A stretch of DNA of 64,000 bases from contig JASEVX010000001.1 of assembly GCA_031761405.1 (NCBI GenBank), forward strand, positions 196,557,706-196,621,705, given 5' to 3'. The number at the start of each line of letters is the position of its first letter. Positions within the stretch are counted from its first letter, which is position 1. Under the pieces are notes generated by a model that had not been told where the DNA came from, made no database searches, and was given only the letters and a program-made list of their open reading frames with translations. The translations under genes were made by a program, and so were the position numbers. This stretch comes from Serripes groenlandicus. Its lineage: Eukaryota; Mollusca; Bivalvia; Cardiida; Cardiidae. Positions 1 through 12,411 of the stretch are shown piece after piece.

Positions 1-97
1 TTTGACTTGAAAATAGAGCAGAAAATAATGTGATCAAATGTGAGCTTTTTCTTTGTGATCATTTTTTCCTTTTGTCACAATAATGTTTTCAAACGTC

Positions 98-326
98 TTA
101 ACCCTTTCTCTCATGTAGACGCTTTCTGACGCCTCTGCAGCAGACGGATTTTTGAAAACATAGCGACAAAAGAAAAATTGCACAAAACGTGCAGTTTCTC
201 CTTTTGCCACAATGTTTTCCACTTTTTGTCATAGGTTATCCATTCAATTATAGAGATTTTCTATGCTTTGGCAAAATATGTTTAAAGTCGTCTGCTGCAT
301 AATTGTCATATGAGAGAAAGGGTTCA
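98..326. mobile_element. TTAA-type MITE (family A), near-complete copy
   Basis: The left end is TTAACCCTTTCTCTCATGT. The right end is the complement, ATATGAGAGAAAGGGTT, with the final TTAA decayed to TTCA. Inside are the family's paired blocks, GCAGCAGACGG on the left and CGTCTGCTGC on the right, around a small hairpin (AATTGCAC, AAAAC, GTGCAGTTT). The interior is almost the same as the copy at 28125, so both look fairly young. No coding capacity. Bases 40-97 resemble the right half of another copy ending at the same TTAA. Confidence 0.8.
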
Positions 327-424
327 GCTGCAGATGCGACAAAAGGCGACGTCGGTATGTGTTAGGGAGAGTGTCAATCATTATTTTACTGTTTTGTTTA
401 CTCGACGAATCTAGATTTATTTCC

Positions 425-650
425 ATTGAGACATACAACAGACGCGCTTTGCAAGTCTGCAGCAAACGAGTTTTGAAAACATCGTGGCACAAAGCGACAA
501 CTCTAATTGATGCTCATTATAATCAATTCCTCATGTCGCAACACAATTTTCAACTCTTCTCAATAACTAGACTTTTATTTATAGATATTCTATATATTGT
601 TTTGCTCAGATGCATTCAAACTCGTTTGCTTCAGATTTGTTATAAAGTTG
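425..650. mobile_element. Degraded family A MITE
   Basis: Recognisable family A blocks in order: GTCTGCAGCAAACGAGTTTTGAAAACAT, split by substitutions from the consensus, then a GCTCATTATAA centre, then TCGTTTGCTTCAGATTTGTT. The terminal TTAACCC/GGGTTAA sequences are not preserved, so the edges are approximate. Confidence 0.45.
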
Positions 651-795
651 AAAGCAACGTCTACCATTATTGAGGATCTAAAAAGCAATACCAGTTATTT
701 TGATTCCACCTTTGTTTTCGGTTAAAAATACCGCATCTAAATATCCTGGTCGCAGAGGGTGAAGACTCGGATGATTCTATTTGTGTGTACAGATA

Positions 796-995
796 NNNNN
801 NNNNNNNNNNNNNNNNNNNNNNNNNNNNNNNNNNNNNNNNNNNNNNNNNNNNNNNNNNNNNNNNNNNNNNNNNNNNNNNNNNNNNNNNNNNNNNNNNNNN
901 NNNNNNNNNNNNNNNNNNNNNNNNNNNNNNNNNNNNNNNNNNNNNNNNNNNNNNNNNNNNNNNNNNNNNNNNNNNNNNNNNNNNNNNNNNNNNNN
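796..995. other. Assembly gap (200 N)
   Basis: Exactly 200 N. The right edge enters directly into a 29-bp tandem array, so the gap probably marks an array the assembler could not span. The length is likely a placeholder. Confidence 0.98.
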
Positions 996-1425
996 GTTAA
1001 TACCCTCGTTTGGACATTGCATTGTTTAATACCCTCGTTTGAACATTGCATTGTTTAATACCCTCGTTTAGACATTGTATTATTTAATACCCTCGTTTAG
1101 ACATTGCATTGTTTAATACCCTCGTTTAGACATTGCATTATTTAATACCCTCGTTTTGAACATTGCATTATTTAATACCCTCGTTTAGACATTGCATTAT
1201 ATAATACCCTCATTTAGACATTGCATGAGTTAATACCCTCGTTTGGACATTGCATTGTTTAATACCCTCGTTTGAACATTGCATTGTTTAATACCCTCGT
1301 TTAGACATTGTATTATTTAATACCCTCGTTTAGACATTGCATTGTTTAATACCCTCGTTTAGACATTGCATTATTTAATACCCTCGTTTGAACATTGCAT
1401 TATTTTAATACCCTCGTTTAGACAA
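996..1425. repeat. 29-bp tandem repeat, about 15 copies
   Basis: The unit contains TTTAATACCCTCGTTTAGAC followed by ATTGCATT. Copies differ by single bases (TTTGGACA, TTTGAACA, TTTAGACA) and by one-base length changes (28-30 bp). A run of about seven variants (1004-1200) recurs in nearly the same order from about 1232, a higher-order duplication. The array abuts the N gap, so its true length is unknown. Confidence 0.95.
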
Positions 1426-1751
1426 AATACCATACAATTCCTACGGTTATTCACAACAGTATAATTGTATACGATTTTTGCGTTTAGACAATATACTTCA
1501 CTGGAAAACTGTTTCATGTGTAATTCAATGCCGATAAGGAACTGTTTTTAATCGAATTACACAACCGGGGAACGATAATCTACCAATACTTTGGATATTT
1601 TCTAGAAAAATATATTTTTCGAATCTATGAGTTAAGCTAAAATGAATAAAGGCTGACAGTGTTATTGACTTCGTTATCGTTTATATTAAATTAGGTACAA
1701 TCCCATAGGCTTCACCAGTATCAATTTACAAATTATAACGAACCGTTTTAT
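1426..1751. other. AT-rich spacer, nothing recognised
   Basis: No open frame of note, no repeat shared with the rest of the window, and no RNA-gene signature seen. Confidence 0.6.
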
Positions 1752-1966
1752 TTTACCCTATCCCACATGCAGACGCAGTTTGACGCATATGCAGCAGACG
1801 ACCTGTGCGAATAGTGTGACGGCAGAAGAAACTGCTCATACTGAACCGCACTGTGTGTAACTATATAGAAATGATACTTCTTTCATTTAGGGAGATTTTC
1901 ACCTGTTTTCACTTGATATTTTCAAAGTCGTCTGCTGGAGATATGATGTTTATGGGAAAGGGTTAA
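1752..1966. mobile_element. Family A MITE
   Basis: Begins TTTACCCTATCCCACATGC and ends ATGGGAAAGGGTTAA. The internal pair GCAGCAGACGAC and AAAGTCGTCTGCTGG is preserved. The left TTAA has decayed to TTTA. Confidence 0.75.
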
Positions 1967-2071
1967 TAGAAACCCCAAAACTGTTTTATACTAGGAATCC
2001 AATTGTGGTTGGTATTCCTTTACAATGTTGGCCTATCCATGACCTTTTGGATGATATTTGAAAATACAAAT

Positions 2072-2316
2072 GAGCCGTCCCGCGAGAAAACCAACATCGT
2101 GGACTCTGCGTAAAGTATCGACCCGGATCAGCATAAGCATGCCACGCAGGTTTACCCGGATAGACACATCTTCGCCTCCTGTAGATTTTCTGTTTCAGGA
2201 ATCATTACTCTATACCTCTATTCCCCTGAGACGGAATGTGTTGGCCCGTATCAGTCTGCGCAGGCTGATATGGGTCAATACATTACGCAGAGGCCGGTTT
2301 TCTCGCGGGACAGCTC
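2072..2316. mobile_element. Palindromic 245-bp element (family B), copy 1
   Basis: Terminal inverted repeats: GAGCCGTCCCGCGAGAAAAC at the left and GTTTTCTCGCGGGACAGCTC at the right. Nested inverted blocks follow (left GACTCTGCGTAAAGTATCGAC, broken by changes, against right ATACATTACGCAGAGGCC). Related copies lie at 37041 (reverse orientation) and 57161. The open frame at 2058-2474 crosses the whole element and its flanks and is not a gene. A non-autonomous DNA element is the best reading; no transposase is visible. Confidence 0.85.
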
Positions 2317-2760
2317 AAATACACTTGTATAGCGCAAAAGAGAATTGTGCACTTTTCTATTCGCTTCTCACACAGTTCTCTAGCTTTTTGCAAAGTTGGA
2401 TATATTTACATACAGAAAACACGCTCTTCAGTTATAGATCATTCTCTATACAGATATTCATGACATGCAGATAGACATGCTATCAAATAAGTGATTTTTT
2501 TATAATTTACACAGATTGTAATAAACTTACGCAGTTTAAATTTGAATAGAATATGTGTAGATTTGATTTACGTCATATCGTAATTGAGCCGCCGTTTGGC
2601 GATTTGGGGGGTCTTAATGGACCTGAGTACAGTTTAGACTCGGGTGAGCCTGCCTGTGCATTTCATTAGAGTCTGCACCTTCCCTATATACAGCATATGC
2701 ACCTTACTGCATCTTCTGACCAAATGCTAGAAGAGTAGCCTCACTAGTTTTACGACACTA
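2317..2760. other. Spacer, nothing recognised
   Basis: Mixed-composition sequence with no repeat partner in the window and no coding signal. Confidence 0.55.
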
Positions 2761-2983
2761 CAACGTTCAATGATGCCAAACAACGTTCAATGATGCCAAA
2801 CAACGTTCAATGATGCAAAACAACGTTCAATGGTGCCAAACAACGTTCAATGATGCCAAACAACGTTCAATGATGCAAAACAACGTTCAATGATGCCAAA
2901 CAACGTTCAATGATGCCAAACAACGTTCAATGATGCAAAACAATGTTCAATGATGCCAAACAACGTTCAATGATGCCAAACAA
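2761..2983. repeat. 20-bp tandem repeat, 11 copies
   Basis: The unit is CAACGTTCAATGATGCCAAA. Variants (GATGCAAAA, TGGTGCC, CAATGTTC) recur roughly every third unit, so a 60-bp higher-order unit is likely. Confidence 0.95.
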
Positions 2984-3058
2984 ATGAGTCAATACGATCC
3001 AAATCTGTAGACGAGGCTCATATATCGTTGCACATATGTCAGAAGGGTCAGGTTAACT

Positions 3059-4421
3059 TCTGAACGCATTCTTCTACACAGAGTTGTCGTTCCATACGCT
3101 CACTTTCATCGTGAATGTAATGAACTAATAGGGTTAGAGCGTGTTCTGAACGAATCTTCCTTTACAGAGTTGTCGTTCCATACACTCACTTTCATCGTGA
3201 ATGTAATGAGCTAATAGGGTTAGAGCGTGTTCTGAACGAACCTTCTTTCACGGAGTTGTCGTTCCATACACTCACTTTTATCGTGAATGTAATGAGCTAA
3301 TAGGGTTAGAGCGTGTTCTGAACGAACCTTCCTTCACGGAGTTGTCGTTCCATACACTCACTTTTATCGTGAATGTAATGAGCTAATAGGGTTAGAGCGT
3401 GTTCTGAACGAACCTTCCTTCACGGAGTTGTCGTTCCATACACTCACTTTTATCGTGAATGTAATGAGCTAATAGGGTTAGGGAGTGATCTGAACGAATC
3501 TTCCTTCACAGAGTTGTCGTTCCATAAACTCACTTTCATCGTGAATGTAATGAACTAATCGGGTTAGAGCGTGTTCTGAACGAACCTTCCTTCACGGAGT
3601 TGTCGTTCCATTAACTCACTTTCATCATGAATATAATGAACTAATAGGGTTAGAGCGTGTTCTGAACGAATCTTCCTTCACAGAGTTGTCGTTCCATACA
3701 CTCACTTTCATCGTGAATGTAATGAACTTATAGGGTTAGGGAGTGATCTGAACGAATCTTCCTTCACGGAGTTGTCGTTCCATACACTCACTTTCATCGT
3801 GAATGTAATGACCTAATAGGGTTAGGGAGTGATCTGAACGAATCTTCCTTTACAGAGTTGTCGTTCCATACACTCACTGTCATCATGAATGTAATGACCT
3901 AATAGGGTTAGGGGGTGATCTGAACGAATCTTCCTTTACAGAGTTGTCGTTCCATACACTCACTGTCATCATGAATGTAATGACCTAATAGGGTTAGGGA
4001 GTGTTCTGAACGAATCTTCCTTCACAGAGTTGTCGTTCCATACACTCACTTTCATCGTGAATGTAATGACCTAATAGGGTTAGGGAGTGATCTGAACGAA
4101 TCTTCCTTTACAGAGTTGTCGTTCCATAAACTCACTTTCATCGTGAATGTAATGAGCTAATAGGGTTAGGGAGTGATCTGAACGAATCTTCCTTTACAGA
4201 GTTGTCGTTCCATACACTCACTTTCATCGTGAATGTAATGACCTAATAGGGTTAGGGAGTGATCTGAACGAATCTTCCTTTACATAGTTGTCGTTCCATA
4301 CACTCACTTTCATCGTGAATGTAATGACCTAATAGGGTTAGGGAGTGTTCTGAACGAATCTTCCTTCACAGAGTTGTCGTTCCATACACTCACTTCCATC
4401 GTGAATGTAATGAGCTAATCG
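3059..4421. repeat. 86-bp tandem repeat, about 16 copies
   Basis: Each unit carries TCTGAACGAA, GAGTTGTCGTTCCATA, ACTCACTTTCATCGTGAATG and TAATAGGGTTAG. Successive TCTGAACG starts at 3317 and 3403 set the period. Left-hand units end GAGCGTGT, right-hand units GGGAGTGA, so at least two subfamilies expanded in blocks. Confidence 0.95.
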
Positions 4422-4423
4422 GA

Positions 4424-4511
4424 TTACAATTAAATATCAACTTGAGAAACTGCGTCAGTGTTACAATTAAATATCAACTTGAGAAACTGCGTCAGTGTTA
4501 CAATTAAATAT
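4424..4511. repeat. 37-bp direct repeat, 2.4 copies
   Basis: The unit starts TTACAATTAAATATCAACTT and ends CTGCGTCAGTG. Starts fall at 4424, 4461 and 4498; the third copy is cut short. Confidence 0.9.
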
Positions 4512-4659
4512 GCAGCGTTGCACCCACGTAGATTGCTTGATATTTCAAGGTTTTGTCGAGAAAGCTAGGAAGAACTAGTTAGGTGAACTGACACCCGTTA
4601 TACAAGTGAAATGGTCTTTAGCTCCAATCGATTTTTACTTTATGGTTTCTTTTTTTTTA

Positions 4660-4687
4660 GGGGGGGGGGGGAGGGGGGGGGGGGGGG
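4660..4687. repeat. Poly-G tract
   Basis: 27 G interrupted by one A at 4672, preceded by a T run. It abuts the 3' end of the minus-strand SINE at 4690-4900 and may be a grown SINE tail. It could form a G-quadruplex. Confidence 0.9.
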
Positions 4688-4689
4688 TG

Positions 4690-4900
4690 TAACGCCGTTT
4701 TATACAGTTTCTAAGTTACACCCATTTACATTGACCTAGGGGGTACAAACCAGTGCTAGATTAGGAGATGTGCTTTGCACGAGGGGACTCCACGCTGACC
4801 CCCAGTGAATGGGGATCGAACCCGGGATATCCGAATGCCTATCGTAAATTACGTGGCTACGTCGGATTCCTGTAGAAGATGAGTAACAAAACAAACCAGG
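4690..4900 (-). mobile_element. tRNA-derived SINE (family S1)
   Basis: Read on the minus strand, a tRNA-like head includes a pol III B-box match, GGGTTCGATCCCC (complement of 4810-4822). The body then ends with AAAACGGCGTTACACC. The 22270-22470 element has the same order of head, body and an ACGGCGTAA tail. The 61-residue minus frame over it is incidental. Confidence 0.6.
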
Positions 4901-5140
4901 AAATATGTCTAATGACATATGTGGGGAACGATGTGAATACGATTTCCTAGCAGAACTTTACGGCGGCGGTACTGCTCAAATATACTTATAAATAATTTGA
5001 TACAGCTTTGAAGGCATCTTTTCTAAGGCTTCTTTGGTAGAACCAGTATATCTTATTTAAGTCATACGCAAATGAATTATAAGATAATATATATTATATA
5101 TTAAATATATCTCTATAAAAGAAAAAAAGAAATTACTCTT
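4901..5140. other. Spacer, nothing recognised
   Basis: AT-rich, with a short (TA)-rich stretch near 5086-5110. No feature supported. Confidence 0.5.
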
Positions 5141-5362
5141 ACCTTGAGTGATGATATTTTTTACAAATTCCACTATTTGCTAGAAATTCTTCTATTCCTT
5201 TGAAATAGTATATATCCAAAAAGGCACACAAGATTTATGCCTAAACAAAGCAATATTTCCCCTGAATCACCGAGGCACTATTTTAATGTCAGTATATTTT
5301 ATCCATGAAATATTTAGATGAATACAATACAGTCGTAATTGTATATCGTAACTTAATGTAGA
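5140..5362. repeat. Partial copy of AT-rich repeat X
   Basis: Shares order and words with 8025-8345: TTACCTTG, AGGCACTATTTTAA, ATCCATGA and ATACAGTCGTAAT-like endings. It is the tail of the block repeated at 5407-6340 and 7486-8345. Confidence 0.6.
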
Positions 5363-5406
5363 TAGGCTAGGTTAGAACTAAATCGTCACATATGTTTGTA
5401 TTCGTA

Positions 5407-6340
5407 GTATCGTTTTTTTATCCACCAACATTGAGGCTAGAGCTGCATGCACAACGCTAACAATGCGTCCTAAATTCCAATGCAGTCTTTCTTACTTCAG
5501 GTAAATCAGAGATGTAATTGATAAAAAATACCCAGCGAGTTTGCTCGTGTGGCATCAAGCCCGATGTCGTCTGTCGCTCAAGTCTCGTATAGACGAGAGT
5601 ATCAGAGAGTATTGTGAGAGTGAGGGAATTTGGTGAATATTGGTTTGAGAGTTTGGAAAACGTTCAGGGTCTTTGATGATAGGTTGGTTTTTATATGATT
5701 AAAGACACAATATCGTGATTGTTTGCTCGTCTAGAAATGTGTTATCGAGTATCAAATATCCGATTCGCATTTAATTATAGGAGTTACCCATAGTACTCGT
5801 TATTGATTTCTTAAAACGTCAACTCTGACAGTTCAATATGATATTGTGAAGAGATATGATAATTGAGTTGACAGAATTAGATTCAAAATATTAACCATCA
5901 TTATATTTACTGTGTGTGTGTTGGGGCGGGGGGGGGGGGGGGGGGGGGGGGGCGGGGGGAGTAAATATATCATATTTATTACAATCAAGATTCCAGATAC
6001 AATATTTATTGCATAACAAATTAAACTAAATGGGTGACATTAACATTATCTTACCTTATAATTATAAATAATATAAATATTTTTTTCCAAGTGGTGTAAG
6101 ATATACTAATTCGACTGTATCCCCGAATTATCGTTACAGCGATATTCCCCCAGAATGTTAACGACAGCTATACTGTGCAGTGAAACTCCTCTATGGTAAA
6201 CCTAAATTAATGCATATCGGTGTCCGGGAATACTGTATCCATGAACTATTTGGGTTAAAACCATACAGTCGTATCAGTATATCGTGACTTATAACTAAAC
6301 CATACAGTCGTATCAGTATATCGTGACTTATAACTAAACC
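5407..6340. repeat. Repeat X, copy 1, carrying a poly-G insertion
   Basis: The first 280 bases (from GTATCGTTTTTTTATCCACC) are nearly identical to 7486-7761, including CAAGCCCGATGTCGTCTGTC and AGACGAGAGTATCAGAGAG. The rest aligns more loosely through GACAGTTCAATA, ATATCATATTTATT and the final CATACAGTCGTATCAG. The last 40 bases occur twice in tandem (about 6257 and 6297). No coding capacity seen. Confidence 0.7.
5923..5959. repeat. Poly-G tract
   Basis: G run of about 35 bases with single C interruptions at 5927 and 5953, next to a short (TG)n. Absent from the equivalent place in the second copy of repeat X. Confidence 0.95.
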
Positions 6341-6364
6341 ATCAACTTTCTGTGTCTTCGTAAT

Positions 6365-6390
6365 TGACGCCGCGTGGAAGCGCGGCGTCA
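6365..6390. other. GC-rich hairpin
   Basis: Perfect 10-bp stem, TGACGCCGCG and CGCGGCGTCA, with loop TGGAAG, inside otherwise AT-rich DNA. No promoter or terminator context is visible. Confidence 0.7.
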
Positions 6391-7485
6391 GTATGGGATA
6401 GGTTTTAATTGTGTACCATGGGGTGACGTAATCGAAAAGGGAGCAACCAACACATATTATTGTAAAGAAAAACTCTGTAATATGTTTGAAAAAACAGCCT
6501 TTATGATTGAATAAATTGTATTAACTGATTTAAGAAACAACAAGATACAAAATATGTACATCTTTTACCGTTGTTACAAAACTTTAGACAAATTTAAATT
6601 GTTTTTAATAACTGTTCCCCCAACTAACTAGGCTAAGCTTTTTTTATGACTTGGTTTACGTAGTTCACTTGGCTACGCTTTTTAAATTGTTTGGTTTACT
6701 GCTCTGACGAGCTCAGAAAAAAGATTCGGGTGATGTTTTTTCCTATTTATTTGTGTTGTATAACTAAACTTAAAACGTTCCTCGCCATACAGTTGTTCAT
6801 TCAGACCATTGTATTCTTGCTATATGTTGATTATACATGAGAACTTTTTCTTTTAATTTCATAAATGCTTAATTTTGATATTAAATATCTTTAAACTTGT
6901 TAGAATTATTTGTATTTTTTATTTATATACTCTCGTTTTTTGTTATCATACTTCTGCTCAACTGGAATAAGAATAGACTTCCATCTCTCCTTCCAAAGCT
7001 TGTGTCACACTTAACTTATAACTAGAGGCTTTAACACTTAAGTTAATATCTGTTAATATTTCAGTATCTATGTTTTTTGGTTATCTAATTGATCTAGTTA
7101 GAGCAGATTTAAAATTAAGAAACTTCAGCTTGTATGACACTTTATTGTTGCAGTCAATGTTAAGCAAACGGTAAACCAAATGGTTTGAAGACTTAATTTG
7201 TCATTTCACGACTAAACTTTACATGCTGAATATCACATAGATCGTAGCATATAAAGTGTATACTCCCTACGTCAAAATGGACCCTTTTTGCTCTTGATAA
7301 CATTGTATTATAGACTGTTATCCAGGTGAGCAATAAAGGAACATCTTGGCCTTCTTGTTCAAAATAGTTACATCTTGTCCGTTTGCACAGGTTATTTAAA
7401 TGTATTGAACTGCATCTGCTTCCCTTTACGTCATGCTTTAAAATCATGCGCGGCGTCTTTGATGCTTATCATCAAAATTCGTCTT
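6391..7485. other. AT-rich spacer, nothing recognised
   Basis: About 1.1 kb with only short frames that resemble no protein family known to me, and no clear repeats. Confidence 0.55.
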
Positions 7486-8345
7486 GTATCGTTTTTTATC
7501 CACCAACATTGAGGCTAGAGCTGCATGCACAACGCTCACAATGCGTCCTAAATTCCAATGCAGTCTTTCTTACTTCAGGTAAATCAGAGATGTAATTGAT
7601 AAAAAATACCCATGTTTGCTCGTGTGTACGGTAGCATCAAGCCCGATGTCGTCTGTCGCTCAAGTCTCGTATAGACGAGAGTATCAGAGAGTATTGTGAG
7701 AGTGAGGGAATTTGGTGAATATTGGTTTGAGAGTTTTCAGGGTCTTTGATGATAGGTTGATTCACATTTTAGTCCGGAACCTACCAATTTTACTCATTAC
7801 TTGATTTCTCACATAATCATTTATGACAGTTCAATAGCATGTTGTTAAGAGAATTGATATTTGAGTTATTTGAAGTTTAAAGGTCAACATTTAATATTGT
7901 GTTTATTCTTGTAGAGAAATATCATATTTATTCTTCTGTGGAAATATAGTATTTGCTGTAATTTGATAGATACAAAATATATTTTGCATGACAATTTTTA
8001 AAAAAAGGCTGCATATTATCTTACCTTGTTATGATGCTTTATTCCAGGCGATTTGAATGACACCAATTTGACAATATCCCTGTGATGGCGTTAAAGCACT
8101 GTTTACCCCGATTCACCGGCAGAAGCACTTCTTTAACGGTAAATCCAAAAAGTCACAAACGAGTAATGCCTAAAAAAGCAATATTTCTTTCCGAATGGAC
8201 GAGGCACTATTTTAACGACAGCAATTCGATACAGTGTAACGCCTATGGTAAAACTGTATTGATAACACGATTGGTGTAGGTGAATATTATATCCATGAGA
8301 TGATTGGTTTAATACCATATAGTAATATCACTATTTAGTTACTTA
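7486..8345. repeat. Repeat X, copy 2
   Basis: Second copy of the block at 5407. The first 275 bases are nearly the same, with a few indels (for example CCCATGTTTGCTCG against CCCAGCGAGTTTGCTCG). Later parts have diverged. It ends directly beside the 27-bp minisatellite. Confidence 0.7.
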
Positions 8346-8435
8346 TGTCGGAGATAGAATATCTCACTGATCTCACTGATCTGGATCTTTCCTCGTCATA
8401 AACCCCATCATGTCGGTACTCAAGAGACGTGCCAC

Positions 8436-11400
8436 CCATGTGATTCCTCTTAACACCTGACCCGTGTGATTCCTCATTTACACCTGACCTGTGTGATACC
8501 TCATTTACACCTGACCCTTGTGATTCCTCATTTACACCTGACCCGTGTGATTCCTCATTAACACCTGACCCGTGTGATTCCTCATTTACACCTGACCCGT
8601 GCGATTCCTCATTAACACCTGACCTGTGTGATTCCTCATTTACACCTGACCCGTGTGATTCCTCATTAACACCTGACCCGTGTGATTCCTCATTAACACG
8701 TGACCCGTGCGATTCCTCATTAACACCTGACCCGTGTAATTCCTCATTAACACCTGACCCGTGTAATTCCTCATTTACACCTGACCCGTGCGATTCCTCA
8801 TTAACACCTGACCCGTGTAATTCCTCATTAACACCTGACCCGTGTAATTCCTCATTTACACCTGACCCGTGCGATTCCTCATTAACACCTGACCCGTGTG
8901 ATTCCTCATTTACACCTGACCCGTGTGATTCCTCATTTACACCTGACCCGTGTGATTCCTCATTTACACCTGACCCGTGTGATTCCTCATTTACACCTGA
9001 CCCGTGTAATTCCTCATTTACACCTGACCCGTGTAATTCCTCATTTACACCTGACCCGTGCGATTCCTCATTAACACCTGACCCGTGTGATTCCTCATTA
9101 ACACCTGACCCGTGCGATTCCTCATTAACACCTGACCCATGTGATTCCTCATTTACACCTGACCCGTGTGATTCCTCATTTACACCTGACCCGTGTGATT
9201 CCTCATTTACACCTGACCCTCGTGAATCCTCATTAACACCTGACCCGTTTGATTCCTCATTAACACCTGACCCGTGTGATTCCTCATTAACACCTGACCC
9301 TCGTGAATCCTCATTTACACCTGACCCGTGTGATTCCTCATTAACACCTGACCCGTGCGATTCCTCATTAACACCTGACACGTGTGATTCCTCATTAACA
9401 CCTGACCCGTGCGATTCCTCATTAACACCTGACCCGTGGGATTCCTCATTTACACCTGACCCGTGTAATTCCTCATTTACACCTGACCCGTGCGATTCCT
9501 CATTAACACCTGACCTGTGTGATTCCTCATTAACACCTGACCCGTGTGATTCCTCATTTACACCTGACCCGTGTGATTCCTCATTTACACCTGACCCGTG
9601 CGATTCCTCATTAACACCTGACCTGTGTGATTCCTCATTAACACCTGACCCGTGTGATTCCTCATTTACACCTGACCCGTGTGATTCCTCATTTACACCT
9701 GACCCGTGTGATTCCTCATTTACACCTGACCCGTGGGATTCCTCATTTACACCTGACCCGTGTTATTCCTCATTAACACCTGACCCGTGTGATTCCTCAT
9801 TTACACCTGACCCGTGTGATTCCTCATTAACACCCTACCCGTGCGATTCCTCATTAACACCTGACCCGTGGGATTCCTCATTTACACCTGACCCGTGTAA
9901 TTCCTCATTTACACCTGACCCGTGCGATTCCTCATTAACACCTGACCTGTGTGATTCCTCATTAACACCTGACCCGTGTGATTCCTTATTTACACCTGAC
10001 CCATGTGATTCCTCATTTACACCTGACCCTCGTGAATCCTCATTTACACCTGACCCATGTGATTCCTCATTAACACCTGACCCGTGTGATTCCTCATTAA
10101 CACCTGACCCGTGTGATTCCTCATTTACACCTGACCCATGTGATTCCTCATTTACACCTGACCCTCGTGAATCCTCATTTACACCTGACCCATGTGATTC
10201 CTCATTAACACCTGACCCGTGTGATTCCTCATTTACACCTGACCCGTGTGATTCCTCATTAACACCTGACCCGTGCGATTCCTCATTAACACCTGACCCG
10301 TGTGATTCCTCATTAACACCTGACCCTTGTAATTCCTTATTTACACCTGATCCATGAGATTCCTTATTTACACCTGACCCGCGTGATCCCTCATTAACAC
10401 CTTACCAATGTGATTCCTAATTTACACCTGACCCGTGTGATTCCTTATTTACACCTGACCCGCGTGATTCCTCATTAACACCTGACCTGTGTGATTCCTT
10501 ATTTACACCTGATCCGTGTAATTCTTTATTTACACTTGACCCATGTGATTCCTCATTTACACCTGACCCGTGTGATTCCTCATTTACACCTGACCCGTGT
10601 GATTCCTTATTTACACCTGACCCGTGTGATTCCTCATTAACACCTGACCCGTGCGATTCCTCATTAACACCTGACCCGTGTGATTCCTCATTAACACCTG
10701 ACCCTTGTAATTCCTTATTTACACCTGATCCATGAGATTCCTTATTTACACCTGACCCGCGTGATCCCTCATTAACACCTTACCAATGTGATTCCTAATT
10801 TACACCTGACCCGTGTGATTCCTTATTTACACCTGACCCGCGTGATTCCTCATTAACACCTGACCTGTGTGATTCCTTATTTACACCTGATCCGTGTAAT
10901 TCTTTATTTACACTTGACCCATGTGATTCCTCATTTACACCTGACCCGTGTGATTCCTCATTTACACCTGACCCGTGTGATTCCTTATTTACACCTGACC
11001 CGTGTGATTCCTCATTTACACCTGACCCATATGATTCCTCATTAACACCTGACCCGTGTGATTCCTTATTTACACCTGACCCGTGTGATTCCTCATTTAC
11101 ACCTGACCCGTGTGATTCCTCATTTACACCTGACCCGTGTGATTCCTTATTTACACCTGACCCGTGTGATTCCTCATTTACACCTGACCCATGTAATTCC
11201 TCATTAACACCTGACCCGTGTGATTCCTCATTAACACCTGACCCGTGTGATTCCTCATTTACACCTGACCCATGTAATTCCTCATTAACACCTGACCCGT
11301 GTGATTCCTCATTAACACCTGACCCGTGTGATTCCTCATTTACACCTGACCCATGTAATTCCTCATTAACACCTGACCCGTGTGATTCCTCATTTACACC

Positions 11401-12389
11401 TGACCTGTGTGATTCCTTATTTACACCTGATCCGTGTAATTCTTTATTTACACTTGACCCATGTGATTCCTCATTTACACCTGACCCGTGTGATTCCTCA
11501 TTTAAACATGACCCGTGTGATTCCTCATTTACACCTTACCCATGTGATTCCTCATTTACACCTTACCCGTGTGATTCCTCATTTACACCTGACCCGTGTG
11601 ATTCCTCATTTACACCTGACCCGTGTGATTCCTCATTAACACCTGACCCTTGTAATTCCTTATTTACACCTGATCCATGAGATTCCTTATTTACACCTGA
11701 CCCGCGTGATCCCTCATTAACACCTTACCAATGTGATTCCTAATTTACACCTGACCCGTGTGATTCCTTATTTACACCTGACCCGCGTGATTCCTCATTA
11801 ACACCTGATCAATGTGATTGCTCATTTACACGTGACCCTTGTAATTACTTATTTACACCTGACCCGTGTGATTCCTCATTTACACCTGACCCATGTGATT
11901 CCTCATTTACACATGACCCGTGTGATTCCTCATTTACACCTTACCCATGTGATTCCTCATTTACACCTTACCCGTGTGATTCCTCATTTACACTTGACCT
12001 GTGTGATACCTCATTGACACCTGACCCGTGTGATTCCTCATTTACACCTTACCCTTGTGATTCATTATTTACACCGGACCCGTGTGATTGCTATTTTACA
12101 CCTGACCTGTGTGATTCCTTATTTACACCTGAACCTTGTGATTCCTCATTTACACCTTACCCGTGTGATTCCTCATTTACACCTGACATGTGTGACTCTT
12201 CATTTACACCTGACATGTGTGACTCCTCATTTACACCTGACCCGTGTGATTCCTTATTTACACCTTACCCTTGTGATTCCTCATTAACACCTGACCCGTG
12301 TGATTGATCATTAACACCTGACCCGTGTGATTGCTCATTTACACATGACTCGTGTGATTCCTCATTTACACATGACCTGTGTGATTCCA
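8436..12389. repeat. 27-bp minisatellite, about 146 copies, with higher-order repeats
   Basis: The unit is built from GTGATTCCTCATTTACACCT then GACCCGT. Two main variants alternate, CATTTACACC and CATTAACACC. Units are cleaner on the left and more varied to the right. A run marked by GATCCATGAGATTCC and CTTACCAATG starts near 10327 and again near 10705, 378 bases later (14 units), and a third time near 11649. Because 27 is divisible by three, the left part is open on the minus strand for 348 codons as a nine-residue repeat SGVNEESHG. That frame lacks an ATG start and any gene context, and I do not call it a gene. Confidence 0.97.
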
Positions 12390-12411
12390 CATGCATGCAA
12401 GTGTGAAAGGA

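Noticed and set aside
2058..2474. 138-codon plus frame
   Set aside because: Covers a palindromic non-autonomous element and its flanks.
8335..9381. 348-codon minus frame of SGVNEESHG repeats
   Set aside because: Generated by the 27-bp array, with no ATG at the start and no stop-free extension over the whole array. No gene context.
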